From CAVSWT01 sp963775245 (GTDB taxonomy: Bacteria > Bacteroidota > Ignavibacteria > Ignavibacteriales > Ignavibacteriaceae): a stretch of DNA of 64,000 nt. Every line of letters begins with the position of its first letter. Position 1 is the stretch's first letter. Made by a program: the position numbers and the translations under genes. The notes beneath the pieces are model-generated. The model was not told the DNA's origin, made no database searches, and saw only the letters and a list, made by a program, of their open reading frames with translations. Positions 16,967 to 26,982 of the stretch are shown in pieces. The stretch lies in contig CAVZID010000012.1 of NCBI GenBank assembly GCA_963775245.1, forward strand, positions 1 through 64,000. Direction: 5' to 3'.

Positions 16967-19705
16967 ATGATAAAAAAATTACCATTTGTCTTTATAAGCT
17001 TATGTCTTCTTTTATCTCAAGTGATTCTATTTGCTGGTACCACAGGAAAAATTGCTGGTAAGGCCACTGATAAATCATCTGGAGATCCTCTCATCGGAGT
17101 TAACATTATTCTTTTGGGAACAAATTATGGATCCGCAACCGATGTGGATGGGAATTATTATATACTAAATATTCCTCCAGGTACATATAAAGTTAAAATC
17201 TCATTGGTTGGGTACTCTACAATTATTTTTGACAATGTAAAAATTTCAGTTGATCAAACAACTAAGCTTGATTTTCAAATGGGTGTAGAAGCAGTTGAAT
17301 TAAATAATGTAGTCGTTACAGCTTCAAAGCCTCTTGTTCAAAAAGATTTAACTTCTACGCAAGAAAATGTAAGCGGGAAAGATATAGCAATGCTTCCTGT
17401 TGAAGATGTTCAGTCTGTAATTAATTTACAGGCAGGTGTGGTTGATGGCCACTTTAGAGGAGGAAGAATTGGTGAAGTTAAATACATGATAGATGGCGTT
17501 GCAGTTAATGATGTTTATTCCGGCCAGTCGACAATGCAGGCTGATGTTAACAGCATTCAAGAGCTGCAAGTTATAACAGGAACTTTCAATGCTGAATATG
17601 GTGAAGCGTTGTCTGGTGTTGTAAACCAAATTACAAAAATTGCCGGTGATGAATATCATGGAGCAATTTCTGCATACTCAGGTGAATATGCTACTAAAAG
17701 AACAAGCGATTTATATTTATATATGGGAAGGTTTAATCCTGCAAGAACTTATAATCTGCAAGGTAATTTAAGCGGCCCTATTCCAGGTACAAATGGTTTT
17801 GTAAAATTTTTTGGATCCGGAAGATATTTAAGTAACGATGGTTTTTTATATGGAAAGAGGAAGTTTAATCCTTCTGATTCTTCTAATTTCTCAGACAATA
17901 ATCCAAGCAATTGGTATGTAGGTGCAACTGGTGACAACTCAAATGTCCCCATGAATTTTTCTAAGGAATTAACTCTTCAAGGAAAATTAGCATTTAAAGT
18001 TGGATCAGGGAAAGGAATTGTATTTGAAGGCTTATATCAAGATCACAAGTATAAAGACTATGATCATCTTTTTAAGCTTAATCCCGATGGAGATTATAAA
18101 AAATTCCAAACAAGTTTTTTAGGAAGTGTAAGCTATACTCATGTTTTCAGTAACTCTGCATTCCTTGATGTACTTGGTTCAATGTATTATTCTGATTTTC
18201 AGCAGTATGTTTATCCTCTACTTGACGCCTCCGGAAGTGAAGTAAGTTTTCATTCTGGAGATGATATTAGCGGCCTTCATCCAGACTCGCGATATGTGAA
18301 TCCGGAAAGGATGAGAGATGTAAGCGGTAATTCATTTTTAACCGGTGGAACTGAAAATTGGCAGTTTTATCACAATACAAAATCATATACTGGCAAACTA
18401 GATTTTACTGATCAGATAAATAATTCAAATGAAATTAAAACCGGCGTTGAAGCAAAATTTCATACTTTAAACTATACTGATTTCGAAGTATTAGTTGAGC
18501 CTTCAAATGGATATATACCACATTTACCTGAACCTGGATCATTTGATTTTAATATATATAAAAACCACCCTTATCAATTAGCAGGTTACTTACAAGATAA
18601 GATTGAACTCGACTATCTAATTGTAAATGTAGGTGTGCGTTATGATTATTTTCAACCTGATGGGGAAGTGCTGTTAAATCCGGATAGCATTTCTGTGCTG
18701 GATAATTTGATTCCACCATTCCCATCTCAGTACTTTAAAAAGGCTTCAGCTCAATCACAGGTAAGTCCGAGGATTGGAATTTCATATCCAATAACTGAAA
18801 ACGGTGCAGTACATATTTCTTATGGACATTTTTTTCAAGTTCCGCCTTTCGAATATTTATATAAGAATCCAAATTATAGGATAGCTCTTAGCGGAGATTT
18901 ACCTGAACTGATTGGGAATGTAATCGGCAATCCTGATTTGAAACCTCAGCAAACAGTTATGTACGAGCTTGGACTTCAGCAGGAATTAACTCCTGAACTT
19001 GGGGTAAATGTTACAACATATTATAAAGATATTAGAAATCTGCTTGGAGTTGAAATCCACGTTAAAAACAATTTTAAAAAGTTTGCAAAATATGTGAATA
19101 GAGATTATGGATCTGTCAGCGGTATAACTCTTTCATTTGAAAAAAGATTTATTAATGGTTTAGGTGCAAGTATAGATTATACATATCAAGTAGCTAAAGG
19201 AAGTGCTTCAGATCCAAATGCTGCTTTTGACAAAGCTCAAACATCACCTCCTATTGAAGAAAATAAAGTTTTAGTTCCTTTAAATTGGGATAGAAGGCAT
19301 TCACTTAATTTTACACTTACACTGGGGGACCCAAATAATTTTATTGCAAGTACTGTAGGCAAATTGGGATCCGGGCTACCCTATACTCCTTCATTTCAAA
19401 ATCAAAGAACCGGTTTAGAGAATAGTTCAAATAAGCCAACTTATTTTAATGTTGATTTATATTTAACAAAATATCTATCAATAACCGGAGTTAACCTGTC
19501 TGTCTTTTTAAAGGTTTATAATTTATTTGATACAGCAAATGAACTTGATGTTTTTACCGACACAGGCAGAGCCGGCTACACTTTAGAATTAACAAGAGCG
19601 CAATCCGCTCCTCGTGGAGTTAACACGTTAGGACAATTTTTCACAAGGCCGGATTTTTATTCTTCGCCTAGACAAATTATTCTCGGCACATCAATAGATT
19701 TTTAA
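16967..19705 (+). CDS. TonB-dependent outer-membrane receptor (SusD-less type)
   Basis: The 912-aa protein has a signal peptide (about 1-24) and a carboxypeptidase-regulatory-like domain (about 27-110: GKIAGKATDKSSGDPLIGVN, DVDGNYYILNIPPGTYKV). A TonB plug follows (about 115-230: MLPVEDVQSVINLQAGVV, IQELQVITGTFNAEYGEALS), then a beta-barrel to the C-terminus, which ends in the aromatic strand IILGTSIDF. Such receptors import oligosaccharides or other large ligands with energy from TonB-ExbBD. No SusD-like lipoprotein follows; instead there is a large exoprotein and a PorV-like protein, a layout I associate with Ignavibacteria and relatives. The start has AGGAAG 8 bp upstream. It begins a co-directional run that includes an ABC sugar importer, so an oligosaccharide is the likely ligand. 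Confidence 0.88.
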   Translation: MIKKLPFVFISLCLLLSQVILFAGTTGKIAGKATDKSSGDPLIGVNIILLGTNYGSATDVDGNYYILNIPPGTYKVKISLVGYSTIIFDNVKISVDQTTKLDFQMGVEAVELNNVVVTASKPLVQKDLTSTQENVSGKDIAMLPVEDVQSVINLQAGVVDGHFRGGRIGEVKYMIDGVAVNDVYSGQSTMQADVNSIQELQVITGTFNAEYGEALSGVVNQITKIAGDEYHGAISAYSGEYATKRTSDLYLYMGRFNPARTYNLQGNLSGPIPGTNGFVKFFGSGRYLSNDGFLYGKRKFNPSDSSNFSDNNPSNWYVGATGDNSNVPMNFSKELTLQGKLAFKVGSGKGIVFEGLYQDHKYKDYDHLFKLNPDGDYKKFQTSFLGSVSYTHVFSNSAFLDVLGSMYYSDFQQYVYPLLDASGSEVSFHSGDDISGLHPDSRYVNPERMRDVSGNSFLTGGTENWQFYHNTKSYTGKLDFTDQINNSNEIKTGVEAKFHTLNYTDFEVLVEPSNGYIPHLPEPGSFDFNIYKNHPYQLAGYLQDKIELDYLIVNVGVRYDYFQPDGEVLLNPDSISVLDNLIPPFPSQYFKKASAQSQVSPRIGISYPITENGAVHISYGHFFQVPPFEYLYKNPNYRIALSGDLPELIGNVIGNPDLKPQQTVMYELGLQQELTPELGVNVTTYYKDIRNLLGVEIHVKNNFKKFAKYVNRDYGSVSGITLSFEKRFINGLGASIDYTYQVAKGSASDPNAAFDKAQTSPPIEENKVLVPLNWDRRHSLNFTLTLGDPNNFIASTVGKLGSGLPYTPSFQNQRTGLENSSNKPTYFNVDLYLTKYLSITGVNLSVFLKVYNLFDTANELDVFTDTGRAGYTLELTRAQSAPRGVNTLGQFFTRPDFYSSPRQIILGTSIDF

Positions 19706-19730
19706 TAAAGAATTTTTTAAGGTAAAAACT

Positions 19731-22700
19731 GTGGAAAGAAATAGAATATATTATATAGCCAATTTAGCGATACTAATTTTATTTTTTTCAATGAATGTAT
19801 CCGCTCAAAGAATTGTTGATAAACATAAAGGCAACCATAATAACACAAAATCCGGCATTATGGATGGAAACCTTGTTCAAACAGTTTTCTACAATTTTGG
19901 AGAAATTGGTGATTGGCAAAACCAGCCCACATTAAGCGGTGTTTGGCCAAAGGGATCAGGGCATACGTACGTTGATGGTGTTGCAGTGATTGTACAATCT
20001 GAAGTAAACTATAACGGAAATACTTTTCATCCGCTGGAAACTAATTACTACGAATATACAAGGGCAGATCCCCAGACCAAAGTAACTTATGGGTGGTGGG
20101 CTTTGCCTGGCTATGCAAGTTTATATCAAAACAGTGTTGCACGGAGTGATGATCCAACTACATGGCCTCCAACATGGCCTGATAGAACATCCGATTGGGA
20201 TGGGCAGTGGGATGGATTTTTTGGTAAGGGAATTAAAAATGCTGATCTAGAATCATTCTTTGTTTTTGATGATAATGAAGATAGAGAATATATCGCCAAA
20301 TACGGTTTCTTGCCTGATGCAGAAGATCCTACTCGTGGTGGATTAGGAATGCAAGTTAGGGGAAGAGGATTTCAATGGTCTCAAGTTTTAGCTCAAGATG
20401 TAATTTTTTGGTACTATGAAATTACCAATATGTCTACAACTGATTATCCTAAATCTCTTTTTGCACAGTATGTTGATTGGGGTATTGGAGGCCATGATAA
20501 CTCTTCAAACAATGCGGGTGATTATAACGAAGTGCAGGATATCTCATATTCCTGGTCTACGGTTGCATTCGGAAGTCCTGGGCACTGGAGTCCGGTTGGA
20601 TATAGTGGTTACGCATTTCTTGAAAGCCCAGGGATTCCTGATGATAATAGAGATAATGATAATGATGGTTTGACTGACGAAAAACGTGATAACAATGCAA
20701 GCGTATTTATAAATCAGCCTGGGGATGATCCTTATCTACGAAATCCGTCTACAGATACAACAACTTTTAGAAATTTTTACAACTACTCTTGGCAGCCTCA
20801 TTGGGATGCTGATGAAAACGCAAATTGGGTATCTTATAAAGATGTAAATAATGATGGTAAATGGGATCCTGGTGAACCTTTAAATGACGATGTAGGAACA
20901 GATGGGTTAGGGCCGTTTGATGACGGATATTCTGGCCCTGATGCCGATGGTTCAGAAGGTGACGGAAAACCTGAACAGGGTGAACCGGATTTTGGAATAC
21001 TTGATAAAGATGAATCCGATCAGCTTGGATTAACCGGGTTTCAAATTTTTGCAGTTCATACTTATGACTTAAATAATGACGAAAAAAATTGGGACGCTCT
21101 TTCAAAGCTACCTGCAGCTCATGGACAAACTCTTGAAGGTGTAAATTTAGGAAATTTCTTTTCAAGCTACCTTTTTCATATGAATGGAAGAAATACTTAT
21201 TCCATGCAAACAGGCCAACAGGAAGAAACTGGTGAAACTCAGCGTTTTTCAATGTCACTGTTATATGGAATAGATAAAGATGATTTATTCAGAAGAAAGA
21301 AAACTATTCAATCAATTTATAATGCTAATTATAGGTTTGCTAAGCCGCCGGATAAGCCGACTATAACTGCGATTCCTGGAAATCAAAAAGTAACAATTTA
21401 TTGGGATAACAGATCAGAGAAAACCTTCGATGCTTTTTATCAGAGGTATAATTTTGAAGGATATAGAATTTACCGATCTACAGAAGCAAATTTTATTGAA
21501 GATCAAGTTATTACCGATGCTTATGGCAAATCAACTTTTAGAAAACCAATTGCACAATATGACTTAATTGATGGCGTCAAAGGGCTTCATCCTATTGCAG
21601 TGAATGGGGCTATGTTTAACCTGGGTGATGATACAGGCTTAAAACATTCTTTTATAGATACAACAGTTCAAAATGGACAAACATATTATTATGCAGTTGT
21701 TGCTTATGATAAAGGATTTGTAACTACAAATGTTAATGGAATAGTAGAAGGAATACCTCCTTCAGAAACAACTAGCATTATTAAAGTTGATATAAACGGA
21801 AATGTTAAGACAGATATAAATACCGCGGTTGTAACACCTTCAGCACCTGCTGCAGGATACGTTCCTCCGAATATCGCTAATTTTGATTCTGCCGGGCCTG
21901 GAACTGGATATGCTTCAATTCAAATTTTAAATCCGAATTTAGTTAAAGATCTTACAACTTACAGAGTTGAGTTTGTAGATAATTCAACATTTCATGATAA
22001 TCCTCATCCTTCTTTTAGGGTGATTAATTATTCTGACAATGACACGCTTATCCATTTAACCAAAATTGATGGTAATGAATTTCAAACAACAGTAATGGAT
22101 GGATTTTCAATTAATTTGGTAAATGATACGTCTGTAGCAGTTAATGCAAGTCAAACAAAGTGGATAGTCGGGAATAGTAATTACATGGTGCCGGTTGGAT
22201 TTGATTCGCGTTATGCGCCTGCATATCAAAGTAAAAAAATTCTTTTACCTGCAGATTTTGAAATAACTTTAACCGAGCCAGGTAAAGGCGACTCATCTTA
22301 TCCGTCTTCAAGTTTTTCACAGCCTGTCCCATCAAATATTATTGTAAAAGATGTAACAGATGGGATTGATCATTTTCAATTTATCTTTAGAGATAATGAC
22401 AATAATAATTTGTTTACTAATGGAGATGCAATATTTGTCGTCTGTGGAGATTCAATTAATAAAAAAGCAACTAGTTTTTCAAACTTGCATGTTGGATGGT
22501 CTGTATCTTTGTTGAAGGATACAACCATAGCTGAAGCAAAGCAAGTCTCCCCGCAAATTGGAGATGTATTTAAGGTGGTTACTACTAAACCTTTTAGAAC
22601 CGGCGAGTACTATCAGTTCACAACAAAATCAGCATATTTCAATAAGAACAATGTAAAATCAGATATGAATGATATTGCAGTTGTCCCAAATCCTTATACC

Positions 22701-22973
22701 GGAGCAGCTTCATGGGAACCTTCGACAACAGAAGTGGGAAGAGGTGAACGCAGGGTTTTCTTTATACACCTTCCTCCAAAATGTACAATCAGAATTTATA
22801 CTATTAGTGGAAGTTTGGTTAAAACTATTGAACATGACAGCAATTTAACAAATGGACAAGAGCCATGGAATTTAGTTTCGAAAGACGGTATGGATATAGC
22901 CTTTGGTGTTTATATATTTCATGTCCAGGCTAAAGAAGGTGAAATGATAGGAAAATTTGCAGTAATAAAATAA
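19731..22973 (+). CDS. Large exported protein with FN3-like and T9SS-type C-terminal domains
   Basis: The 1080-aa product starts with GTG at 19731 behind AAGG, directly before a signal peptide (cleavage after MNVSAQ). The N-terminal 520 residues have many aromatic and Asp-rich segments, including calcium-loop-like stretches (DNRDNDNDGLTDEKRDN near 305, DVNNDGKWDPGEP near 375). A fibronectin-III-like domain follows (about 540-670: GNQKVTIYWDNRSE, EGYRIYRSTEANF, GQTYYYAVVAYDKG). The C-terminus (IAVVPNPYTG, IRIYTISGSLVKTIE, AFGVYIFHVQAKEGE, KFAVIK) resembles a T9SS sorting domain of a divergent type. It lies 25 bp after the TonB receptor and is very likely co-transcribed. I know such pairs as recurrent in Ignavibacteria but know of no experimental function. 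It could be a surface ligand-binding partner in place of SusD; this is inference. Confidence 0.66.
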   Translation: MERNRIYYIANLAILILFFSMNVSAQRIVDKHKGNHNNTKSGIMDGNLVQTVFYNFGEIGDWQNQPTLSGVWPKGSGHTYVDGVAVIVQSEVNYNGNTFHPLETNYYEYTRADPQTKVTYGWWALPGYASLYQNSVARSDDPTTWPPTWPDRTSDWDGQWDGFFGKGIKNADLESFFVFDDNEDREYIAKYGFLPDAEDPTRGGLGMQVRGRGFQWSQVLAQDVIFWYYEITNMSTTDYPKSLFAQYVDWGIGGHDNSSNNAGDYNEVQDISYSWSTVAFGSPGHWSPVGYSGYAFLESPGIPDDNRDNDNDGLTDEKRDNNASVFINQPGDDPYLRNPSTDTTTFRNFYNYSWQPHWDADENANWVSYKDVNNDGKWDPGEPLNDDVGTDGLGPFDDGYSGPDADGSEGDGKPEQGEPDFGILDKDESDQLGLTGFQIFAVHTYDLNNDEKNWDALSKLPAAHGQTLEGVNLGNFFSSYLFHMNGRNTYSMQTGQQEETGETQRFSMSLLYGIDKDDLFRRKKTIQSIYNANYRFAKPPDKPTITAIPGNQKVTIYWDNRSEKTFDAFYQRYNFEGYRIYRSTEANFIEDQVITDAYGKSTFRKPIAQYDLIDGVKGLHPIAVNGAMFNLGDDTGLKHSFIDTTVQNGQTYYYAVVAYDKGFVTTNVNGIVEGIPPSETTSIIKVDINGNVKTDINTAVVTPSAPAAGYVPPNIANFDSAGPGTGYASIQILNPNLVKDLTTYRVEFVDNSTFHDNPHPSFRVINYSDNDTLIHLTKIDGNEFQTTVMDGFSINLVNDTSVAVNASQTKWIVGNSNYMVPVGFDSRYAPAYQSKKILLPADFEITLTEPGKGDSSYPSSSFSQPVPSNIIVKDVTDGIDHFQFIFRDNDNNNLFTNGDAIFVVCGDSINKKATSFSNLHVGWSVSLLKDTTIAEAKQVSPQIGDVFKVVTTKPFRTGEYYQFTTKSAYFNKNNVKSDMNDIAVVPNPYTGAASWEPSTTEVGRGERRVFFIHLPPKCTIRIYTISGSLVKTIEHDSNLTNGQEPWNLVSKDGMDIAFGVYIFHVQAKEGEMIGKFAVIK

Positions 22974-22974
22974 A

Positions 22975-23056
22975 AAGCCCATCCCCAACCCCTTCCCAAA
23001 GGGAAGGGGCTTTTAAAAAGCTCTCTCAATAGGAGAGGGTTTGGGAGAAGCTTCAA
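22975..23056. repeat. Extragenic palindromic (REP/MITE-like) element
   Basis: CCCCTTCCC (22989-22997) pairs with GGGAAGGGG (23001-23009) around an AAA loop. A second small hairpin, CTCTC/GAGAG, lies at 23023-23037. The outer flanks (AAGCCCATCCCCAACCC and the reverse of GGGTTTGGGAGAAGCTT) also pair imperfectly, so the whole 80 bp can fold on itself. It lies between the exoprotein stop and the PorV-like start and may attenuate transcription or shield mRNA ends. Confidence 0.6.
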
Positions 23057-23070
23057 GGAGATTTTTAGAT

Positions 23071-24108
23071 ATGAAAAATAAATTTTTACTTTTATATATA
23101 ATCTTATTTTGTTTTACAACTGATATAATGTTTCCTCAAGATGGAAGTAAAAATGTATCTAAAGCTGGAACTACTGCAGGTACATTTTTAGAAATTGGAG
23201 TCGGCCCTTCCAGCGGTATGGGTGGAGCTTTTGTAAGTCTTGCAAATGATGCAACGGCTTTATACTGGAACTCTGCCGGCATAGCAAACCTGATTCAAAA
23301 TGAAGTTTCTATTAATCATATAAATTGGCTTGCTTCAACAAGTTTAGACTATGCTGCATTAGTCATTCCTTTAGGAGAATTAGGAAATATTGGTTTTAGC
23401 TTTACTTCATTATCAATGGGTGATGAAAAAGTAAGAACAGTTGAATTGCCTGAAGGAACAGGTGAGTATTATAGTGCTTCCGATATTGCAGTTGGAATTT
23501 CATACGCAAGAAACTTAACAGAAAGATTTTCGATCGGTTTTACGGCAAAATATATTCAAGAGACTATTTGGCATATGTCAAGCAATGCATTTGCTATTGA
23601 TGTTGGGACACTTTTTAAAACTGATTTGATTGGCGGACTAACAATAGGCGCATCGCTTTCAAATTTTGGAACAAAGATGCAATTGTCCGGAAGCGATACA
23701 AGAACATATGCTAGCGTCGATCCTACAAAACAAGGTTCAAATGATAGAATACCTTATGTTATTGATCTTGATTCATGGGATTTGCCGTTATTGTTTAGAA
23801 TAGGTGTATCGACAAAAGCTATCAATACCGATGATTACAGAGTAACTTTAGCCATTGATGCTTTACATCCAAATGATAATTATGAAAGTGTTAATACCGG
23901 GGCAGAATTTACATACAAAGATTTTATTTCCATTAGAGGCGGATATCAATCGTTATTCTTAGTGGATAAGGAAGGCGGTTTAACATTTGGTGTCGGGATA
24001 AATTCAAAATTTCTTTTTTCAAATGATCTTTTCCGTTTTGATTATGCATACCGTGATTTTGGAAGGCTTAATGCGGTACATTCATTTTCCGTAGGAATTA
24101 AATTTTAG
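23071..24108 (+). CDS. PorV/PorQ-family outer-membrane protein
   Basis: The 345-aa product starts at ATG 23071, with AAGGAG about 10 bp upstream. A longer frame from TTG at 23041 would read through repeat DNA. After a signal peptide comes the family signature TFLEIGVGPSSGMGGAFVSLANDATALYWNSAGIA, split by me into GVGPSSGMGGAFVSLAND and ATALYWNSAGIA, near residues 45-80. FadL-like barrel strands follow, ending HSFSVGIKF. PorV is the shuttle that delivers T9SS substrates to the surface attachment complex; other members of the PorV/PorQ family have unknown roles. Its place directly after the TonB receptor and exoprotein suggests service to that exoprotein or the triple-repeat protein. It could equally be a general barrel transporter. 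Confidence 0.76.
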   Translation: MKNKFLLLYIILFCFTTDIMFPQDGSKNVSKAGTTAGTFLEIGVGPSSGMGGAFVSLANDATALYWNSAGIANLIQNEVSINHINWLASTSLDYAALVIPLGELGNIGFSFTSLSMGDEKVRTVELPEGTGEYYSASDIAVGISYARNLTERFSIGFTAKYIQETIWHMSSNAFAIDVGTLFKTDLIGGLTIGASLSNFGTKMQLSGSDTRTYASVDPTKQGSNDRIPYVIDLDSWDLPLLFRIGVSTKAINTDDYRVTLAIDALHPNDNYESVNTGAEFTYKDFISIRGGYQSLFLVDKEGGLTFGVGINSKFLFSNDLFRFDYAYRDFGRLNAVHSFSVGIKF

Positions 24109-24133
24109 AATACAGCAAGTTTAGATTTAATCA

Positions 24134-25687
24134 ATGTTTGTAAAAAATAAATATAATTTTTGGCTACTGTTTTTAATTTCGTTAACTATATTAATAGCTT
24201 CATCTTTCATCATCCCAAAGGATAAAGATGACTCTGTTACAATAAATTTTAAAACCGCGTTTAACGAAAAGATTGGGGATAAAATTTTAGCTCAAGTAGG
24301 TGATAAAAAAATTACAGTGAGAGAATTTCTTACAAGCTACGAATTTGGCCCGGCATTTCCCAAGAAAATAAAAAATTCAAAAAAATATTTTTTAGATTAT
24401 ATGATCAATGAAAAATTAATTGCTTTAAAAGGTTACTCATTAGGATTTGATGATTCAATTCGTGTTAAAGAATTATTGGATGCAATTAAAGGTGACTTAT
24501 CAACTGAAGAAATGTATAAAGATGATATTCTAAAAAATATAAAAGTTACTAAGAAAGAATTGGATAAAGCTGCGGCCGATAAGCAAATTAATTACAATAT
24601 AAAATGGCTTTTTTCACCGGATGAAGATTCTCTTTCATTTTTTGTTTCAAATCTTAAAAAAGATGTAAAGTTCGATTCATTATTTAATCTTCAATTGAAT
24701 GATTCAGTTTTTAAAGATGAGAGATCAATGGAAATTGATAAGTTTAAATTGAAGGATAAAAATCCCGAATTATCTAAAATTATTGATACAATGAAAGTTG
24801 GAGATGTATCTGCTATCGTAAAAGCTGGAGACGGCTTTTATATTTTCAAGCTAGACGATATTTGGAAAAATATGGTTGCCACTCAAACTAAGCTGGCAGA
24901 GGATAAAGCAGATGCAGAGGAAGTAATTAAAAAAGAAAAGATGGATCATGAATCTGATGTCTATGTCAATAAGCTTTTAAAATCCAATATGCCTGTTATA
25001 AAAGGAAATGCATTTGCAATTGTAAGATCCTATTTAGGCGGTTATGAATTGTCAAAAGAAAAATTTGACGAATGGAAACTTGATAGTAGACTTCAAGAGC
25101 AAATTAAAAAATTGAATATCAAAAAAAATGATTATGGTAAGCTCCCTCTTGTTACTTTAAAAGATACTGTTTTAAATATTGATGATTTTATAAATTGGTA
25201 TAGGATGAGAAGTCAATTTATAAAATTAAATAAAGAAGATTTTAATAAATTTTCTGCTTCAATTGAAACCAATATTTGGCAAATGGTTCGTGATAACTTA
25301 TTGATGAAACAAGCTTATGCAAGAGGATACCAAAATAAGAAGATTATTAAAGAGCAGCTACGATGGTGGAAAGATAAAATTGTATACGCTGTTATGAGGG
25401 ATAAGATAATTAATTCAATCAAGTTAAGCTCCAATGAAAATAAAACTAATTCAATTCCAAAGCCTAATGAAAAAAAGGATGCGGAAATAACTAAAAAAAT
25501 TCTTCATGAAGTTCTTGCTCTCAAACAAAAAATCAAAATAAAAATTAATGAAAGCCTCCTAAATAAAATTTATGTTGAAGACAGTAATGATCCTAAGACT
25601 ATTGATGTTTACATAGCAAAAAAAGGAGGAATATTTCCTCATCCTGCCTATCCCACTATCGATATGCTTTGGCGAAACTGGCAATGA
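24134..25687 (+). CDS. Periplasmic parvulin/SurA-like peptidyl-prolyl isomerase
   Basis: The 517-aa protein has an N-terminal hydrophobic signal or anchor (about 8-27). A chaperone segment follows: ILAQVGDKKITVREFLTSYE, then a long helical region. Next is a parvulin-like core with WLFSPDEDSLSFFVSNLKKD, VGDVSAIVKAGDGFYIFKLDD at about 225-245, which matches the end of the PpiC domain. The C-terminal half is Lys-rich and helical. Such proteins catalyse proline isomerisation and escort outer-membrane or secreted proteins. It sits 25 bp after the PorV-like gene, and its last bases overlap the start of the sugar-binding lipoprotein gene (ATGA), so the folding factor is translationally tied to the importer. 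Probable clients are the TonB receptor and exoprotein. The catalytic part is weakly conserved, so it may act only as a chaperone. Confidence 0.66.
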   Translation: MFVKNKYNFWLLFLISLTILIASSFIIPKDKDDSVTINFKTAFNEKIGDKILAQVGDKKITVREFLTSYEFGPAFPKKIKNSKKYFLDYMINEKLIALKGYSLGFDDSIRVKELLDAIKGDLSTEEMYKDDILKNIKVTKKELDKAAADKQINYNIKWLFSPDEDSLSFFVSNLKKDVKFDSLFNLQLNDSVFKDERSMEIDKFKLKDKNPELSKIIDTMKVGDVSAIVKAGDGFYIFKLDDIWKNMVATQTKLAEDKADAEEVIKKEKMDHESDVYVNKLLKSNMPVIKGNAFAIVRSYLGGYELSKEKFDEWKLDSRLQEQIKKLNIKKNDYGKLPLVTLKDTVLNIDDFINWYRMRSQFIKLNKEDFNKFSASIETNIWQMVRDNLLMKQAYARGYQNKKIIKEQLRWWKDKIVYAVMRDKIINSIKLSSNENKTNSIPKPNEKKDAEITKKILHEVLALKQKIKIKINESLLNKIYVEDSNDPKTIDVYIAKKGGIFPHPAYPTIDMLWRNWQ

Positions 25688-26976
25688 AATATTTTGTTTT
25701 AATAATTTCACTATTAGTTGTATCTCTAATTAGTATTACCTGCAGCAGTAAAGAAGATAAGCATTCTAATTCGATGCTCTATTGGTCGTCCAACAATACT
25801 GAAGAAATTGCATTTGCAAAAAAAATGGTAGATGATTGGAATAAAAATAATCCAGATAAAAAAGTATCATTTCAACCAGTACCAGAAGGGCAATCCAGCG
25901 AAGAGATAATTCTTGCTGCCGTTGTTGGTAAAACTACTCCCGACATTTATTCTAATATGTGGCAGGGGGATGTTGAATCTTATGCAAATGCCGGGGTGCT
26001 TGTTGCGTTGGATACTTTAAAAGGATTTACTGATTTTATTTATGATAGATGCGATTCCGAAGTTGTAAAAGAAATAACTTCGCAAGACGGACATATTTAC
26101 CAAATTCCATGGAAAATAAATCCTATCATGTTGCTGTACAATGAAAAATTAGTTGATCAAATTGGATTCAAAAATCCTCCAACAGATTACAGCCAGTTTT
26201 TTGATGCCTGCAAAAAATTTACTAAGGACGAAAATGGAGACGGATATAATGATCATTGGTTTGGTTACTCTGAAGTAATAGTAACCTGGTGGCAAAGATT
26301 ATTTGATTTTTATCCTCTTTACTTAGGAGCTTCAGGTGGTGCGCCATTAATAAAAAATGATAAAGCTGCATTTAATAATAAATATGGAATTGAAGTTTTT
26401 AGATTTCTAAAAACTCTGTATGATAAAAAATATTTTTCACGAGAACGTCTCGATCAAAGACAGGATGTATTTCTTTCCGGCGTTATTGCATCAAGATTTA
26501 CAGGGCCGTGGGAAATTTCTCATACTGAAAAATTTAAACCCAAAGGATTTGAATATAACTTTACCCATTTACCTATTCCGGATGATCATAAAGGGCCAAT
26601 ATACACTTATGGTGATCCCAAAAATATTGTAATATTTAAAACATGCCCTAATGCAGAATTAGCCTGGCAGTTTATCAAAACCATGATAACTAAAAAAGGC
26701 GATCTTGAATTTTTAAAAATTGCTAATCAATTACCTAGAAGAAAAAATCTTGATACCGATCCATATTATGCTGAATATTTTAAAGACAATCCGAAAATGA
26801 TTCCTTTCGCAAAACAATCTAAATTTGTGAGAGGTACAGATGAAGTTCTTTATTTAAAAGAAGTTTTTGATCTTATCTCGCAAGAGTATGAAGCATGTGT
26901 TGTTTATGGTAAGAAAACTCCCGAAGAAGCTTTAAACGACGCTGAGAAAGCAGTTAACTTACTATACATTAAATAA
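25684..26976 (+). CDS. Sugar ABC transporter, substrate-binding lipoprotein
   Basis: The 430-aa product starts at ATG 25684, overlapping the previous stop by 4 bp (ATGA). The signal peptide ends in a lipobox (LISITC, Cys about 20), so it is a lipoprotein facing the periplasm. The body is a family 1 extracellular solute-binding protein: LYWSSNNTEEIAFAKKMVDD, TTPDIYSNMWQGDVESYANAG near 90-110, YQIPWKINPIMLLYNEKLVD and AELAWQFIKTMI near the C-terminus. Members bind malto-, cello-, manno- or other oligosaccharides and pass them to MalF/MalG-type permeases, which follow immediately. EDENGDGYNDHW-like acidic stretch (near 182-192) may bind calcium. Given beta-mannosidase and GH130 downstream, a mannooligosaccharide is a reasonable guess. 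Confidence 0.9.
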   Translation: MKYFVLIISLLVVSLISITCSSKEDKHSNSMLYWSSNNTEEIAFAKKMVDDWNKNNPDKKVSFQPVPEGQSSEEIILAAVVGKTTPDIYSNMWQGDVESYANAGVLVALDTLKGFTDFIYDRCDSEVVKEITSQDGHIYQIPWKINPIMLLYNEKLVDQIGFKNPPTDYSQFFDACKKFTKDENGDGYNDHWFGYSEVIVTWWQRLFDFYPLYLGASGGAPLIKNDKAAFNNKYGIEVFRFLKTLYDKKYFSRERLDQRQDVFLSGVIASRFTGPWEISHTEKFKPKGFEYNFTHLPIPDDHKGPIYTYGDPKNIVIFKTCPNAELAWQFIKTMITKKGDLEFLKIANQLPRRKNLDTDPYYAEYFKDNPKMIPFAKQSKFVRGTDEVLYLKEVFDLISQEYEACVVYGKKTPEEALNDAEKAVNLLYIK

Positions 26977-26982
26977 CTCAAA

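Noticed and set aside
20767..21258. 163-codon minus-strand frame inside the 1080-aa exoprotein gene
   Set aside because: It is fully contained in a well-supported plus-strand gene, has His/Leu-rich nonsense composition and no ribosome site.
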